From assembly GCF_028823535.1 (NCBI RefSeq), contig NZ_JAQIYM010000009.1, forward strand, positions 286,677-350,676: 64,000 bases of DNA, given 5' to 3'. This document shows positions 15,618-23,787 of the stretch, piece by piece; the first letter of the stretch is position 1; each line of letters begins with the position of its first letter. Below the pieces are notes generated by a model that was not told where the DNA came from, did not search any database, and saw only the letters and a list, made by a program, of their open reading frames with translations. The stretch is from Pseudomonas serbica (GTDB taxonomy: Bacteria; Pseudomonadota; Gammaproteobacteria; Pseudomonadales; Pseudomonadaceae). Both the position numbers and the translations under genes were made by a program.

Positions 15618-16892
15618 ATGCAGCAAGAGTTCAACGATCCGCTCTGGCGCACGGTGCTGTCTGGCGCCCAGATGCTGTTCGTGGCCTTCGGTGCCCTGGT
15701 GTTGATGCCGCTGATCACGGGTCTGGACCCGAACGTGGCACTGTTCACCGCAGGCCTGGGGACAATTCTGTTCCAGGTCGTTACCGGGCGTCAGGTGCCG
15801 GTGTTCCTGGCGTCGAGCTTCGCCTTCATCACCCCGATCATTCTCGCCAAGGGCCAGTTCGGCCTTGCCGCGACCATGGGCGGGGTGATGGCGGCCGGTT
15901 TTGTCTACACCTTCCTCGGCCTGGCGGTGAAAATCAAAGGCACCGGCTTCATTGATCGCCTGCTGCCGCCGGTGGTGATCGGCCCTGTGATCATCTCCAT
16001 TGGCCTGGCCATGGCGCCGATCGCCGCCAACATGGCGATGGGCAAGGCCGGTGACGGCAGTGAGCTGATTCATTACCAGACGGCGATGCTGATCTCGATG
16101 CCAGCACTGCTGACCACCCTGATCGTCGCGGTGTTCGGCAAAGGCATTTTCCGCCTGGTGCCGATCATTTCCGGCGTGCTGGTGGGGTTTGCCATGGCGT
16201 TCTACTTTGGCGTAGTCGATACCGCGAAGATTGCCGCCGCCCCCTGGTTCGCCATTCCGCACTTCACTGCGCCGGAATTCAACTGGCAGGCGATTCTGTT
16301 CATCGTTCCGGTGGCCCTGGCCCCGGCCATCGAGCACATCGGCGGCGTGATTGCCGTAGGTAGCGTGACCGGTCGCGATTACCTGAAGAAGCCTGGGTTG
16401 CATCGCACCCTGCTCGGCGATGGCATTGCCACCACCGCCGCCGGCCTGTTCGGCGGTCCACCCAACACCACGTACGCCGAAGTCACCGGCGCGGTGATGC
16501 TGACCAAGAACTACAACCCGAAAATCATGACCTGGGCAGCGATCTTCGCCATCAGCCTGGCGTTCATCGGCAAGTTCGGTGCGCTGCTGCAAAGCATTCC
16601 GGTGCCAGTGATGGGCGGGATTCTCTGCCTGTTGTTCGGCTCGATTGCGGCCGTGGGGATGAACACGCTGATTCGCCACAAGATCGACCTGGGCGAAGCA
16701 CGCAACCTGGTGATCGTCTCGGTGACCCTGGTGTTCGGCATTGGTGGCGTGCTGGTCGGTACCGGCACAGGCCCGGACGACTTCGGCCTCAAAGGCATCG
16801 CGCTGTGCGCGGTGGTGGCGATTGCGCTGAACCTGATCCTGCCGGGCAATGACAGCTGGAAGCACAAGAAGACTGAAGAGCCGCTGATCTAA
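15618..16892 (+). CDS. uraA: uracil permease (NCS2 family)
   Basis: Proton-coupled uracil symporter of the nucleobase-ascorbate transporter family in the inner membrane. The 424-residue protein has about 14 hydrophobic segments, the QMLFVAFGALVLMPLITGLDP opening and the substrate-site segment APAIEHIGGVIAVGS near residues 236-250, including the conserved Glu. GGFG/GGPPNTTYAE near 275 is the NAT signature region. The ATG at 15618 follows upp directly. Its partner Upp traps the imported base as UMP. Confidence 0.95.
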   Translation: MQQEFNDPLWRTVLSGAQMLFVAFGALVLMPLITGLDPNVALFTAGLGTILFQVVTGRQVPVFLASSFAFITPIILAKGQFGLAATMGGVMAAGFVYTFLGLAVKIKGTGFIDRLLPPVVIGPVIISIGLAMAPIAANMAMGKAGDGSELIHYQTAMLISMPALLTTLIVAVFGKGIFRLVPIISGVLVGFAMAFYFGVVDTAKIAAAPWFAIPHFTAPEFNWQAILFIVPVALAPAIEHIGGVIAVGSVTGRDYLKKPGLHRTLLGDGIATTAAGLFGGPPNTTYAEVTGAVMLTKNYNPKIMTWAAIFAISLAFIGKFGALLQSIPVPVMGGILCLLFGSIAAVGMNTLIRHKIDLGEARNLVIVSVTLVFGIGGVLVGTGTGPDDFGLKGIALCAVVAIALNLILPGNDSWKHKKTEEPLI

Positions 16893-16906
16893 GCCAGCCT
16901 TGAGGA

Positions 16907-16978
16907 CGCCTTCGCGGGCAAGCCCGCTCCCACAGGGTCAGTGCAAAACCTGTGGGAGCGGGCTTGCTCGCGAAGGCG
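16907..16978. repeat. REP inverted pair
   Basis: CGCCTTCGCGGGCAAGCCCG at 16907 and CGGGCTTGCTCGCGAAGGCG ending at 16978 form a near-perfect inverted pair around a short spacer. It lies between the convergent uraA and hemH genes and probably serves as the shared transcript boundary. Confidence 0.88.
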
Positions 16979-16992
16979 TTCCGACGATGCTT

Positions 16993-18018
16993 TTAGAGCA
17001 CCAACGGTGCCCTTTCGCACAACGCACTCAACGCCTTCGCCCACTGCGGGTCATCGTTGAGGCACGGCACCAGCACCAACTCCTCCCCCCCCGCTTCGCG
17101 GAACTGCTCCAGCCCGCGATCGCCTATTTCTTCCAGCGTCTCGATGCAATCGGCGACGAAGGCCGGGCACATCACCAGCAATCTCTTGACCCCACTCTTG
17201 CCGAGTTCATCAAGGCGCGCCTCGGTGTAGGGCTCGATCCATTTTGCGCGACCCAAACGCGACTGGAACGACACCGACCACTTGTCCTCCGGCAGCCCCA
17301 GGCGCTTGGCAAACTCGGATGCCGTGCGCAGGCATTGGGCGCGGTAGCAGGTCGCCAATACTTCTGGCGAGGCGTTCAGACAGCAATTATCGCTTTTGAA
17401 GCAATGGTGGCCGGTAGGGTCGATCTTGGTCAGGTGCCGCTCCGGCAAACCGTGGAAGCTCAACAACAGGTGATCGTAATCCTGCTGCAGATACGACTTG
17501 GCGCTGGCAACCAGCGCGTCGAGATACTCCGGTTGATCGTAGAATGGCTGGAGAATCGAAAACTGCACATCCAGCCGTTTTTCGCGCACCACCCGTTTGG
17601 CTTCCTCGATCACCGTGGTCACGGTGCTGTCGGCGAACTGCGGATAGAGCGGTGCGAGAGTGACCTTCTTGTGCCCCTGGGCCGCCAGTCGTACCAGCAT
17701 CGACTCAATCGATGGCTCGCCATAACGCATCGCCAGCTCCACCGGACCGTGGGTCCACCGGGCAGCCATGGCGTGTTGCAGCCGGCGACTGAGCACCACC
17801 AACGGCGAGCCCTCCTCCCACCAGATCGACGCGTAGGCGTGAGCTGACTGTTCCGGGCGCTTGAACAGAATCAGAGACACCAGCATGCGTCGCACCGGCC
17901 ACGGCAAATCGATCACATACGGGTCCATCAAAAATTGATTGAGGTAACTGCGCACATCCGCCACCGAAGTGGAGGCAGGTGAGCCCAGGTTGACCAGAAG
18001 CAACGCGTGATCGGTCAT
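16993..18018 (-). CDS. hemH: ferrochelatase
   Basis: Inserts Fe2+ into protoporphyrin IX, the last step of haem synthesis, at the inner membrane. The 341-residue protein starts MTDHALLLVNLGSPAS, carries the catalytic His motif LSFHGLPERH near residue 190 and the acidic EYLDALV and VSFQSRLG segments near 165 and 247. The ATG at 18018 was chosen; the ORF continues to 18156 without a plausible start. It lies 13 bp downstream of the TIGR01777 gene in the same direction, so the pair is likely co-transcribed from the region facing the light-responsive operators. Confidence 0.95.
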   Translation of the reverse strand: MTDHALLLVNLGSPASTSVADVRSYLNQFLMDPYVIDLPWPVRRMLVSLILFKRPEQSAHAYASIWWEEGSPLVVLSRRLQHAMAARWTHGPVELAMRYGEPSIESMLVRLAAQGHKKVTLAPLYPQFADSTVTTVIEEAKRVVREKRLDVQFSILQPFYDQPEYLDALVASAKSYLQQDYDHLLLSFHGLPERHLTKIDPTGHHCFKSDNCCLNASPEVLATCYRAQCLRTASEFAKRLGLPEDKWSVSFQSRLGRAKWIEPYTEARLDELGKSGVKRLLVMCPAFVADCIETLEEIGDRGLEQFREAGGEELVLVPCLNDDPQWAKALSALCERAPLVL

Positions 18019-18031
18019 GCAACGTCCTATT

Positions 18032-18934
18032 TCAAAGGCGGCTGGACAAGTCGTCCAGGGCCGCGCGCAAATCAGTGAACTGGAAAGTGAAACCCGCTTC
18101 CAGCAAGCGAGCCGGCACGGCCTTCTGGCCGCCCAGCAACAGCAAAGACAACTCACCCAGGCACACCTTCAAGACCAGGGTCGGCACGGGCATGAACGAC
18201 GGGCGATTCAGTACGCTGCCCAGCGTCTTGGCAAACTCTCGGTTGCGCACCGGGCTGGGCGCGCACGCATTATAAGGACCACTGGCACTTTCCCGATGCA
18301 GAAGAAAATCAATCAGGGCGATTTGATCCTTGATATGAATCCACGGCATCCACTGCCGGCCACTGCCGATAGGCCCGCCCAGCCCCAGTTTGAAGGGCAG
18401 CAACAGGCGCGACAAAAAGCCGCCCTCTGCCGACAACACCAGGCCGGTGCGAATGAAGATCACACGAATGCCCAAGGCTTCGGCACGCTGGGCGGTTTCC
18501 TCCCAGGCGATGCATAACTGGCTGGCGAAATCATCGATGACCGGTGGCGAATCCTCGGTCAGTTCACGCTCACCACCATCGCCGTACCAGCCGACCGCGG
18601 ACCCCGAAATCATTACCTGCGGTTTCTGTTCTCGGCTTTCAAGCCAGGCCAGCAGGGTTTCGGTCAGGGTGATACGGCTGCTCCACAACAGCGCCTTGCG
18701 CTTGTGGGTCCACGGGCGATCGGCAATCGGCGCGCCGGCCAGATTGACGATGGCGTCCACCTGGTCTTGCCCGAGCTCGTCAAGTCGCGCGATACCACGC
18801 ACCTGGGCACCGCAGATTTTCGCGACTTTTGCAGGCGTCCGGCTCCAGACTGTAAGGCGATGCCCCTGGCTCAACCAGTGCCGGCAGAGCTGACGTCCTA
18901 TCAAACCAGTACCGCCGGTCAGCAATATGTGCAT
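18032..18934 (-). CDS. TIGR01777-family NAD-dependent epimerase-like protein
   Basis: A 300-residue Rossmann protein of the extended-SDR family TIGR01777 (YfcH-like, often mislabelled as a cell-division inhibitor). The nucleotide loop TGGTGLIGRQL is at residues 6-16. NLAGAPI near 65 and GWYGDGG near 115 are family landmarks; the Tyr of the usual YxxxK pair appears altered. In P. putida the orthologue lies beside the light-inducible flavoprotein gene. Its substrate is unknown. Upstream is the divergent region with PplR-type half-sites. Confidence 0.85.
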   Translation of the reverse strand: MHILLTGGTGLIGRQLCRHWLSQGHRLTVWSRTPAKVAKICGAQVRGIARLDELGQDQVDAIVNLAGAPIADRPWTHKRKALLWSSRITLTETLLAWLESREQKPQVMISGSAVGWYGDGGERELTEDSPPVIDDFASQLCIAWEETAQRAEALGIRVIFIRTGLVLSAEGGFLSRLLLPFKLGLGGPIGSGRQWMPWIHIKDQIALIDFLLHRESASGPYNACAPSPVRNREFAKTLGSVLNRPSFMPVPTLVLKVCLGELSLLLLGGQKAVPARLLEAGFTFQFTDLRAALDDLSSRL

Positions 18935-19061
18935 GACTTCTTCCTCGCGTGGCGTTTTACCCTGATCACTAGTCTATTTTTATAAGCAAGGGATCTTTTG
19001 GTATCGGGCAGGCTCTGTGTTTAACAATAGGCCAAGCTGTCAGAACGAGAACGCTGAAAGT

Positions 19062-19085
19062 TATACCAAAAAACAATATTGTACA
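19062..19085. promoter_or_regulatory. putative LitR/PplR direct-repeat operator, divergent region
   Basis: TATACC at 19062 and TGTACA at 19080 are separated by exactly 12 bases, which fits the published P. putida PplR1 consensus T(G/A)TACA-N12-TGTACA with one mismatch. Another TGTACA is at 19107. The site lies 48-71 bp before the flavin oxidoreductase ATG and 128 bp from the TIGR01777-hemH start, so it could control both directions. Confidence 0.7.
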
Positions 19086-19132
19086 GGTTTCAACCCCGGC
19101 GTAGTCTGTACAGACAGGTAAACGAGGCCCTT

Positions 19133-20119
19133 ATGACTGTACCTATCGCAATCATCGGCACCGGCATTGCCGGACTCTCAGCCGCACAAGCCCTGACCGA
19201 GTTGGGGCATGTCGTGCATCTTTTCGATAAAAGCCGCGGCAGCGGCGGACGCATGTCGAGCAAGCGCAGCGATGCGGGTGCCCTGGACATGGGCGCGCAA
19301 TATTTCACTGCCCGCGACCGGCGCTTTGTCACCGAAGTCCAGCGTTGGCAAACCAATGGCTGGGTCGCGGAGTGGACGCCACAGCTGTATACCTACCATG
19401 GCGGCCGGCTCGATCTGTCGCCGGACGAACAGACGCGCTGGGTCGGCACCCCGCGAATGAGCGCGATCACCCGTGCCCTGCTTGGCGACCTGGAAGTGCA
19501 CTTCGCCTGCCGGATCACCGAGGTGTATCGCGGCGAAGAACACTGGCATCTGCAGGATGCCGAAGGCTTCACCCACGGTCCGTTCAGTCATGTGGTCATC
19601 GCCACCCCGGCCCCCCAGGCGACCGCGCTGCTGGCCTCCGCGCCGAAGCTCGCTGGCGCTGCCGCCGGCGTCAAGATGGACCCCACCTGGGCCGTTGCGC
19701 TGGCCTTCGATACCCCCCTGGAAACGCCCATCGAGGGCTGCTTCGTGCAGGACAGTCCGCTGGACTGGCTGGCTCGCAACCGCAGCAAACCGGGGCGCGA
19801 CAATACTCTCGACACGTGGGTATTGCACGCCACCAGCGCCTGGAGCCGCCAGCATATCGACCTGCCGAAAGAAGCGGTGATCGAACAGTTGCACGGCGCG
19901 TTTGCCGAGCTGTTGCACGATGCCATGCCTGCGCCCAGCTTCAGCCTGGCCCACCGCTGGCTCTACGCGCGCCCCGCCAGCAGCCATGAATGGGGGACTT
20001 TGGCCGATGCAGACCTGGGCCTGTATGCGTGTGGCGACTGGTGCCTGTCCGGACGCGTCGAAGGTGCCTGGCTCAGCGGCCAGGAAGCCGCCCGCCGTCT
20101 GCATGCACACTTGCAGTAA
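19133..20119 (+). CDS. renalase-like FAD-dependent oxidoreductase
   Basis: A 328-residue flavoprotein with an N-terminal dinucleotide loop AIIGTGIAGLSAAQAL at residues 6-21 and the DKSRGSGGRMSSKR segment near 36, which is the amine-oxidase/renalase signature. The C-terminal CGDWCLSGRVEGAWLSG is the second FAD-contact motif. Bacterial renalases oxidise off-pathway dihydro-NAD(P) isomers, so a metabolite-repair role is possible but not shown. ACGAGG precedes the ATG at 19133. Operator sites 50-70 bp upstream point to light-dependent expression. Confidence 0.82.
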   Translation: MTVPIAIIGTGIAGLSAAQALTELGHVVHLFDKSRGSGGRMSSKRSDAGALDMGAQYFTARDRRFVTEVQRWQTNGWVAEWTPQLYTYHGGRLDLSPDEQTRWVGTPRMSAITRALLGDLEVHFACRITEVYRGEEHWHLQDAEGFTHGPFSHVVIATPAPQATALLASAPKLAGAAAGVKMDPTWAVALAFDTPLETPIEGCFVQDSPLDWLARNRSKPGRDNTLDTWVLHATSAWSRQHIDLPKEAVIEQLHGAFAELLHDAMPAPSFSLAHRWLYARPASSHEWGTLADADLGLYACGDWCLSGRVEGAWLSGQEAARRLHAHLQ

Positions 20120-20135
20120 ACGCAATATCGCGACA

Positions 20136-20196
20136 CTGGCTTGCCAGCGATGAACGATACGGGGTGGAAACACCACGGTGTCTGGATCGCTGGCAA
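20136..20196. repeat. diverged inverted repeat of the CTGGCTTGCCAGCGA type
   Basis: CTGGCTTGCCAGCGAT at 20136 and ATCGCTGGCAA at 20186 are inverted and share the core of the repeat pair at 30500-30567. It lies just after the oxidoreductase stop and may act as a transcript end. Confidence 0.55.
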
Positions 20197-20231
20197 CATC
20201 GCCCAGGCGAATCGTCCTCCACTAAAAAACT

Positions 20232-20255
20232 TATACAAGAAATTTGACTTGTACA
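20232..20255 (+). promoter_or_regulatory. LitR/PplR-type operator 1 of the merR-phr operon
   Basis: TATACA at 20232 and TGTACA at 20250 are separated by 12 bases, an exact match to T(G/A)TACA-N12-TGTACA. It covers the -35 box TTGACT (20244) of the predicted promoter. Confidence 0.82.
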
Positions 20256-20271
20256 CCTTTGAATCTATGAT
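20244..20271 (+). promoter_or_regulatory. sigma70 promoter of the DUF523-merR-phr operon
   Basis: TTGACT at 20244 and TATGAT at 20266 are spaced 16 bp apart. Operator 1 overlaps the -35 box and operator 2 lies just downstream of the -10 box, the arrangement expected of a repressed, inducible promoter. The leader to the ATG at 20328 is about 50 nt. Confidence 0.65.
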
Positions 20272-20281
20272 GAAGCTATGT

Positions 20282-20305
20282 TGTACAGACTTACGGGGCT
20301 GTACA
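20282..20305 (+). promoter_or_regulatory. LitR/PplR-type operator 2 of the merR-phr operon
   Basis: TGTACA at 20282 and TGTACA at 20300 are separated by 12 bases, again an exact consensus match. It lies over or just past the expected transcription start. Confidence 0.82.
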
Positions 20306-20327
20306 GGTTTTGATTCCGAGGTGCTCG

Positions 20328-21287
20328 ATGCCCATATCCCCTGCCAAGCCAAAAATCGCCATCAGCGCCTGTCTATTGGGATTTGATGTGCGCTTCAACG
20401 GCGGCCACAAAGCTTCGCAGCTGTGCCGCCAAGTCCTCAGCGATTACTTCGAGTTTGTCCCGGTCTGCCCGGAAGTCGCCATCGGCCTCGGCGTTCCGCG
20501 CCAACCTATCCGGCTGGTGGGGGACGCGGACACTCCCCAGGCCCTCGGCACGGTCGACCGCGACCTCAATGTCACCCAGCCGCTGGCGGACTATGGCCGC
20601 CACATGGCGGCGGAGCTTGGCGATATCTGCGGTTACATTTTCATGCAGCAATCCCCTTCCTGCGGCCTGGAGCGGGTCAAGGTCTACCACGCCAACGGCG
20701 CACCGGTGATGGGCGGTGGCCGGGGCATCTACGCCGGTGCGTTCTGTGCCCAGCAAACGGACTTGCCGGTAGAAGAAGACGGCCGGCTCAACGACCCGGT
20801 GCTGCGGGAAAACTTTCTTGTCCGTGTATTTGCCTACAGCGCCTGGCAACAGTTGCTGCAGGAAGGCCTGAGCCGTCGCGGCCTGACAGCGTTCCACTCG
20901 CGCTACAAGTACCTGCTGATGGCTCACAACCCGATGCAATATAAAATCCTCGGCAACTTGCTTGGCAACATGGGCCAGACAGACCCGCAAGAACTCGGAC
21001 CGCGCTACTTCACCCAGTTGATGGCCGCCCTGAAGAAATGTGCAACCCGCCGCACCCACAGCAATGTATTGCAGCACCTGAGCGGTTACCTGAAAAAGAC
21101 CATCAGCGCCGAGGACAAGCAGGAAATGCAACGCCTCATCGGCCAATACCGCCAAGGCATTGTGCCGCTGGTGGTGCCGCTGACGTTGCTCAAGCACCAC
21201 TTTCGGCAACATCCGGACCCCTACATCGATCAGCAGGTGTACCTGCAACCCCATCCGGAAAATCTCAGCCTGCGAAACGCAATCTGA
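20328..21287 (+). CDS. DUF523-DUF1722 protein (YbgA-like)
   Basis: A 319-residue two-domain protein: DUF523 (residues 1-150, with KIAISACLLGFDVRFNGGHK near 9-28 and QQSPSCGLERVKVY near 105) followed by DUF1722 (about 195-310), the YbgA domain. Conserved Cys residues at SACLLG and PSCGL could bind metal or act in thiol chemistry (inference). E. coli ybgA also precedes phr, which argues for a role tied to photodamage. GAGG stands 7 bases before the ATG. The stop overlaps the merR start. Confidence 0.85.
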   Translation: MPISPAKPKIAISACLLGFDVRFNGGHKASQLCRQVLSDYFEFVPVCPEVAIGLGVPRQPIRLVGDADTPQALGTVDRDLNVTQPLADYGRHMAAELGDICGYIFMQQSPSCGLERVKVYHANGAPVMGGGRGIYAGAFCAQQTDLPVEEDGRLNDPVLRENFLVRVFAYSAWQQLLQEGLSRRGLTAFHSRYKYLLMAHNPMQYKILGNLLGNMGQTDPQELGPRYFTQLMAALKKCATRRTHSNVLQHLSGYLKKTISAEDKQEMQRLIGQYRQGIVPLVVPLTLLKHHFRQHPDPYIDQQVYLQPHPENLSLRNAI

Positions 21288-22228
21288 TGAAAGCCCTAGC
21301 CGACAGCAGCGCCAGCGAAGACCTCGGTGCCGACTTCAAGAAGGCGCTGGACGAAGGCTGGCTGCCGATCCGCGAAGTCGCCCGGCAAACCGGGGTGAAT
21401 GCCGTGACGCTGAGGGCCTGGGAACGCCGTTATGGCCTGATCGTGCCGCAACGCACCCCCAAGGGTCACCGGCTGTTCTCGGCTGAACACGTACAACGTA
21501 TCTTATCGATCCTCACCTGGATCAACCGCGGCGTGGCCGTCAGCCAGGTCAAGCAACTGCTCGACACCCCGCAAGCCTTCAGCGAGCTCGTTGAAAACGA
21601 CTGGCAGGTGTTGCGCCACAAGTCACTGCAAGCCGTCACGCAGTTGTCCGAACGCGCCCTCGACGACACCGTCAACCAGGCCATGGCGCTCTACCCGCCG
21701 CGCACCTTGTGCGAGCAGCTACTCCTGCCCCTGCTGGCGGAGCTTGAACAACGCTGGCAAGGCCAGTTCGGCACGCAGATGGAACGGGTATTTTTTTATT
21801 CCTGGCTACGCAGCAAGTTTGGCGCGCGCATCTACCATGACAATCGTCAGTTGCACAGCGCGCCACTGCTATTGATCAACCACTCGGACCTGCCCCTTGA
21901 ACCTCACCTGTGGCTCACCGCGTGGTTGATCAGCAGCGTCGATTGCCCGGTGCAAGTGTTTGACTGGCCACTCCCGGCCAGCGAACTGGCATTGGCGGTC
22001 GAACTACTGAAACCACGGGGCGTCTTGCTGTATTCCAGCAAAGCCCTAAACCTTTCACAGCTGACGAAACTTTTGAACGGCGTCAGTTGCCCAAAAATGA
22101 TCGTCGGGCCAACGGTGTGCATTCACCACACCGAGTTGTCCGCAATAACGTCAGAGATCGCTGATCTGTACCTGGCCGATAACCCGTTGGCGGCGCATCA
22201 GGTACTGGTTCAACGCGGGCTCATTTAA
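21287..22228 (+). CDS. MerR-family regulator, LitR/PplR type without B12 motif
   Basis: Probable repressor of this operon and of other light-inducible genes. The 313-residue protein has an N-terminal MerR helix-turn-helix (LPIREVARQTGVNAVTLRAW near 25-44) with a winged GHRLFS segment, then a helical and alpha/beta C-terminal region similar in position to the cobalamin domain of CarH. I see no D/E-x-H-x-x-G cobalamin motif, which fits class II LitR proteins such as PplR1 that rely on a separate LOV photoreceptor. The ATG overlaps the preceding stop (TGATG), so translation is coupled. Operator sites upstream suggest autoregulation. Confidence 0.82.
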   Translation: MKALADSSASEDLGADFKKALDEGWLPIREVARQTGVNAVTLRAWERRYGLIVPQRTPKGHRLFSAEHVQRILSILTWINRGVAVSQVKQLLDTPQAFSELVENDWQVLRHKSLQAVTQLSERALDDTVNQAMALYPPRTLCEQLLLPLLAELEQRWQGQFGTQMERVFFYSWLRSKFGARIYHDNRQLHSAPLLLINHSDLPLEPHLWLTAWLISSVDCPVQVFDWPLPASELALAVELLKPRGVLLYSSKALNLSQLTKLLNGVSCPKMIVGPTVCIHHTELSAITSEIADLYLADNPLAAHQVLVQRGLI

Positions 22229-22259
22229 TGGCACTTCAATGAATGATGCGAACGTCCAC

Positions 22260-23705
22260 ATGCAATTGATCTGGCTGCGCAGCGACCTGCGCCTGCTCGA
22301 CAATACCGCCCTTTCGGCCGCGGCAGCGCGGGGCCCGACCGTGGCGGTGTTTCTACTAAGCCCGCAGCAATGGCGCGAACATGACGACGCCCCCTGCAAA
22401 GTGGACTTCTGGCTGCGCAACCTGGAGGTTTTAAGTCGGGCGCTGAGCCAATTGAACATTCCCCTGCTGATCCGCAACGCCCCCCACTGGGATGACGCAC
22501 CGGCCGTGCTGCTCGAGCTGTGCCGGCAATTGCAGGTCGACACGGTGCATCTCAACGAGGAATACGGCATCCATGAAACCCGCCGCGATGCAGCGGTGGC
22601 CCGGACCCTCAAGGCCGAAGGCATCGAAGTACGTCGCTATCTCGATCAATTGCTGTTCAAGCCCGGCAGTGTGCTGACCAAGACCGGTACGTACTTTCAG
22701 GTCTTCAGCCAGTTCCGCAAGGTCTGTTATGAACGACTGCATCATTCGCTGCCCGGTCTGGTACGCACACCGGCGCCGCAAGCGCCGTTGAACATCGCCA
22801 GCGACGCCATCGCGACGCAGGTCGAAGGCTTCGAGGTGCCTCCTCAAAGCCTGCGCGACCTGTGGCCGGCTGGTGAAGAGGAAGCCCGGCGCCGTCTCGA
22901 CAGCTTCACCGACGTGCAGATCGACTACTACCAGAGCGAGCGCGACTTCCCGGCAAAACCCGGCACCAGCCAACTCTCGGCCTATCTGGCCGCCGGGGTG
23001 ATTTCTCCTCGCCAGTGCCTGCACGCCGCCCTGCAATGTAACCAGGGTGAGTTCGAAAGCGGCAAGATTGGCGCCGTGACCTGGATCAATGAATTGCTGT
23101 GGCGAGAGTTCTATAAACACATTCTGGTGGGCTACCCGCGGGTTTCCCGTCACCGTGCCTTTCGTCCGGAAACCGAAGCCCTGGCGTGGCGCAACGCACC
23201 CGAAGAACTCGCCGCCTGGCAGCAAGGCCGTACCGGCTTGCCGATCATCGACGCGGCCATGCGCCAATTGCTCGAAACCGGCTGGATGCACAACCGGCTG
23301 CGCATGGTAGTGGCGATGTTCCTGACCAAGAACCTGTTGATCGACTGGCGCGAGGGCGAACGTTTTTTCATGCGCCACTTGATCGATGGCGACCTGGCCG
23401 CGAACAACGGCGGCTGGCAGTGGAGTTCGTCCACCGGCACCGACTCGGCGCCTTACTTCAGGATTTTCAACCCGCTGAGCCAGTCGGTAAAATTCGACGC
23501 CGATGGCCTGTTCATCAAGCACTGGCTGCCACAACTGTCTGGACTTGATAAAAAGGCTGTGCACGACCCGGCACATCTTGGCGGTCTGTTCGGCGTGGCA
23601 GATTATCCGGCACCGATTGTCGACCTGAACACGTCCCGCGCCCGCGCCTTGGCCGCATTCAAGAATCTGCCGCCGCGGCAAACTGCCGGGAGCCACCATG
23701 AATAG
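22260..23705 (+). CDS. phr: deoxyribodipyrimidine photolyase
   Basis: Repairs UV-induced cyclobutane pyrimidine dimers using FADH- and blue light. From MQLIWLRSDLRLLDNTAL the protein has 481 residues. It has the N-terminal antenna domain and the C-terminal FAD domain with WINELLWREFYKH near 275, the GWMHNRLRMVVAMFLTKNL region near 340 and the WQWSSSTGTDSAPYFR segment near 392. The ATG at 22260 fits family N-termini; an in-frame ATG at 22239 would add 7 residues. It follows merR after 31 bp in the same operon. Confidence 0.94.
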   Translation: MQLIWLRSDLRLLDNTALSAAAARGPTVAVFLLSPQQWREHDDAPCKVDFWLRNLEVLSRALSQLNIPLLIRNAPHWDDAPAVLLELCRQLQVDTVHLNEEYGIHETRRDAAVARTLKAEGIEVRRYLDQLLFKPGSVLTKTGTYFQVFSQFRKVCYERLHHSLPGLVRTPAPQAPLNIASDAIATQVEGFEVPPQSLRDLWPAGEEEARRRLDSFTDVQIDYYQSERDFPAKPGTSQLSAYLAAGVISPRQCLHAALQCNQGEFESGKIGAVTWINELLWREFYKHILVGYPRVSRHRAFRPETEALAWRNAPEELAAWQQGRTGLPIIDAAMRQLLETGWMHNRLRMVVAMFLTKNLLIDWREGERFFMRHLIDGDLAANNGGWQWSSSTGTDSAPYFRIFNPLSQSVKFDADGLFIKHWLPQLSGLDKKAVHDPAHLGGLFGVADYPAPIVDLNTSRARALAAFKNLPPRQTAGSHHE

Positions 23706-23787
23706 CAAAATGCTGCGTCTACATGAATATCTAACGGCATTGGGCCAGGCATGTGCCTGGCAGCGAAGGAGAACGCAATGGGCCTGA
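23698..23787 (+). CDS. possible 29-residue coupled mini-ORF
   Basis: An ATG overlaps the phr stop and opens a 29-codon frame (MNSKMLRLHEYLTALGQACA and on) that closes inside the first codons of the SDR gene. It could couple translation of phr to the SDR gene or encode a micro-protein. There is no strong ribosome-binding site and no homologue that I recognise. Confidence 0.25.
   Translation: MNSKMLRLHEYLTALGQACAWQRRRTQWA

Noticed and set aside
18032..18934. Naming the TIGR01777 gene a SulA-type cell-division inhibitor
   Set aside because: The protein is a Rossmann epimerase-like fold with no relation to SulA; that database name is historical.
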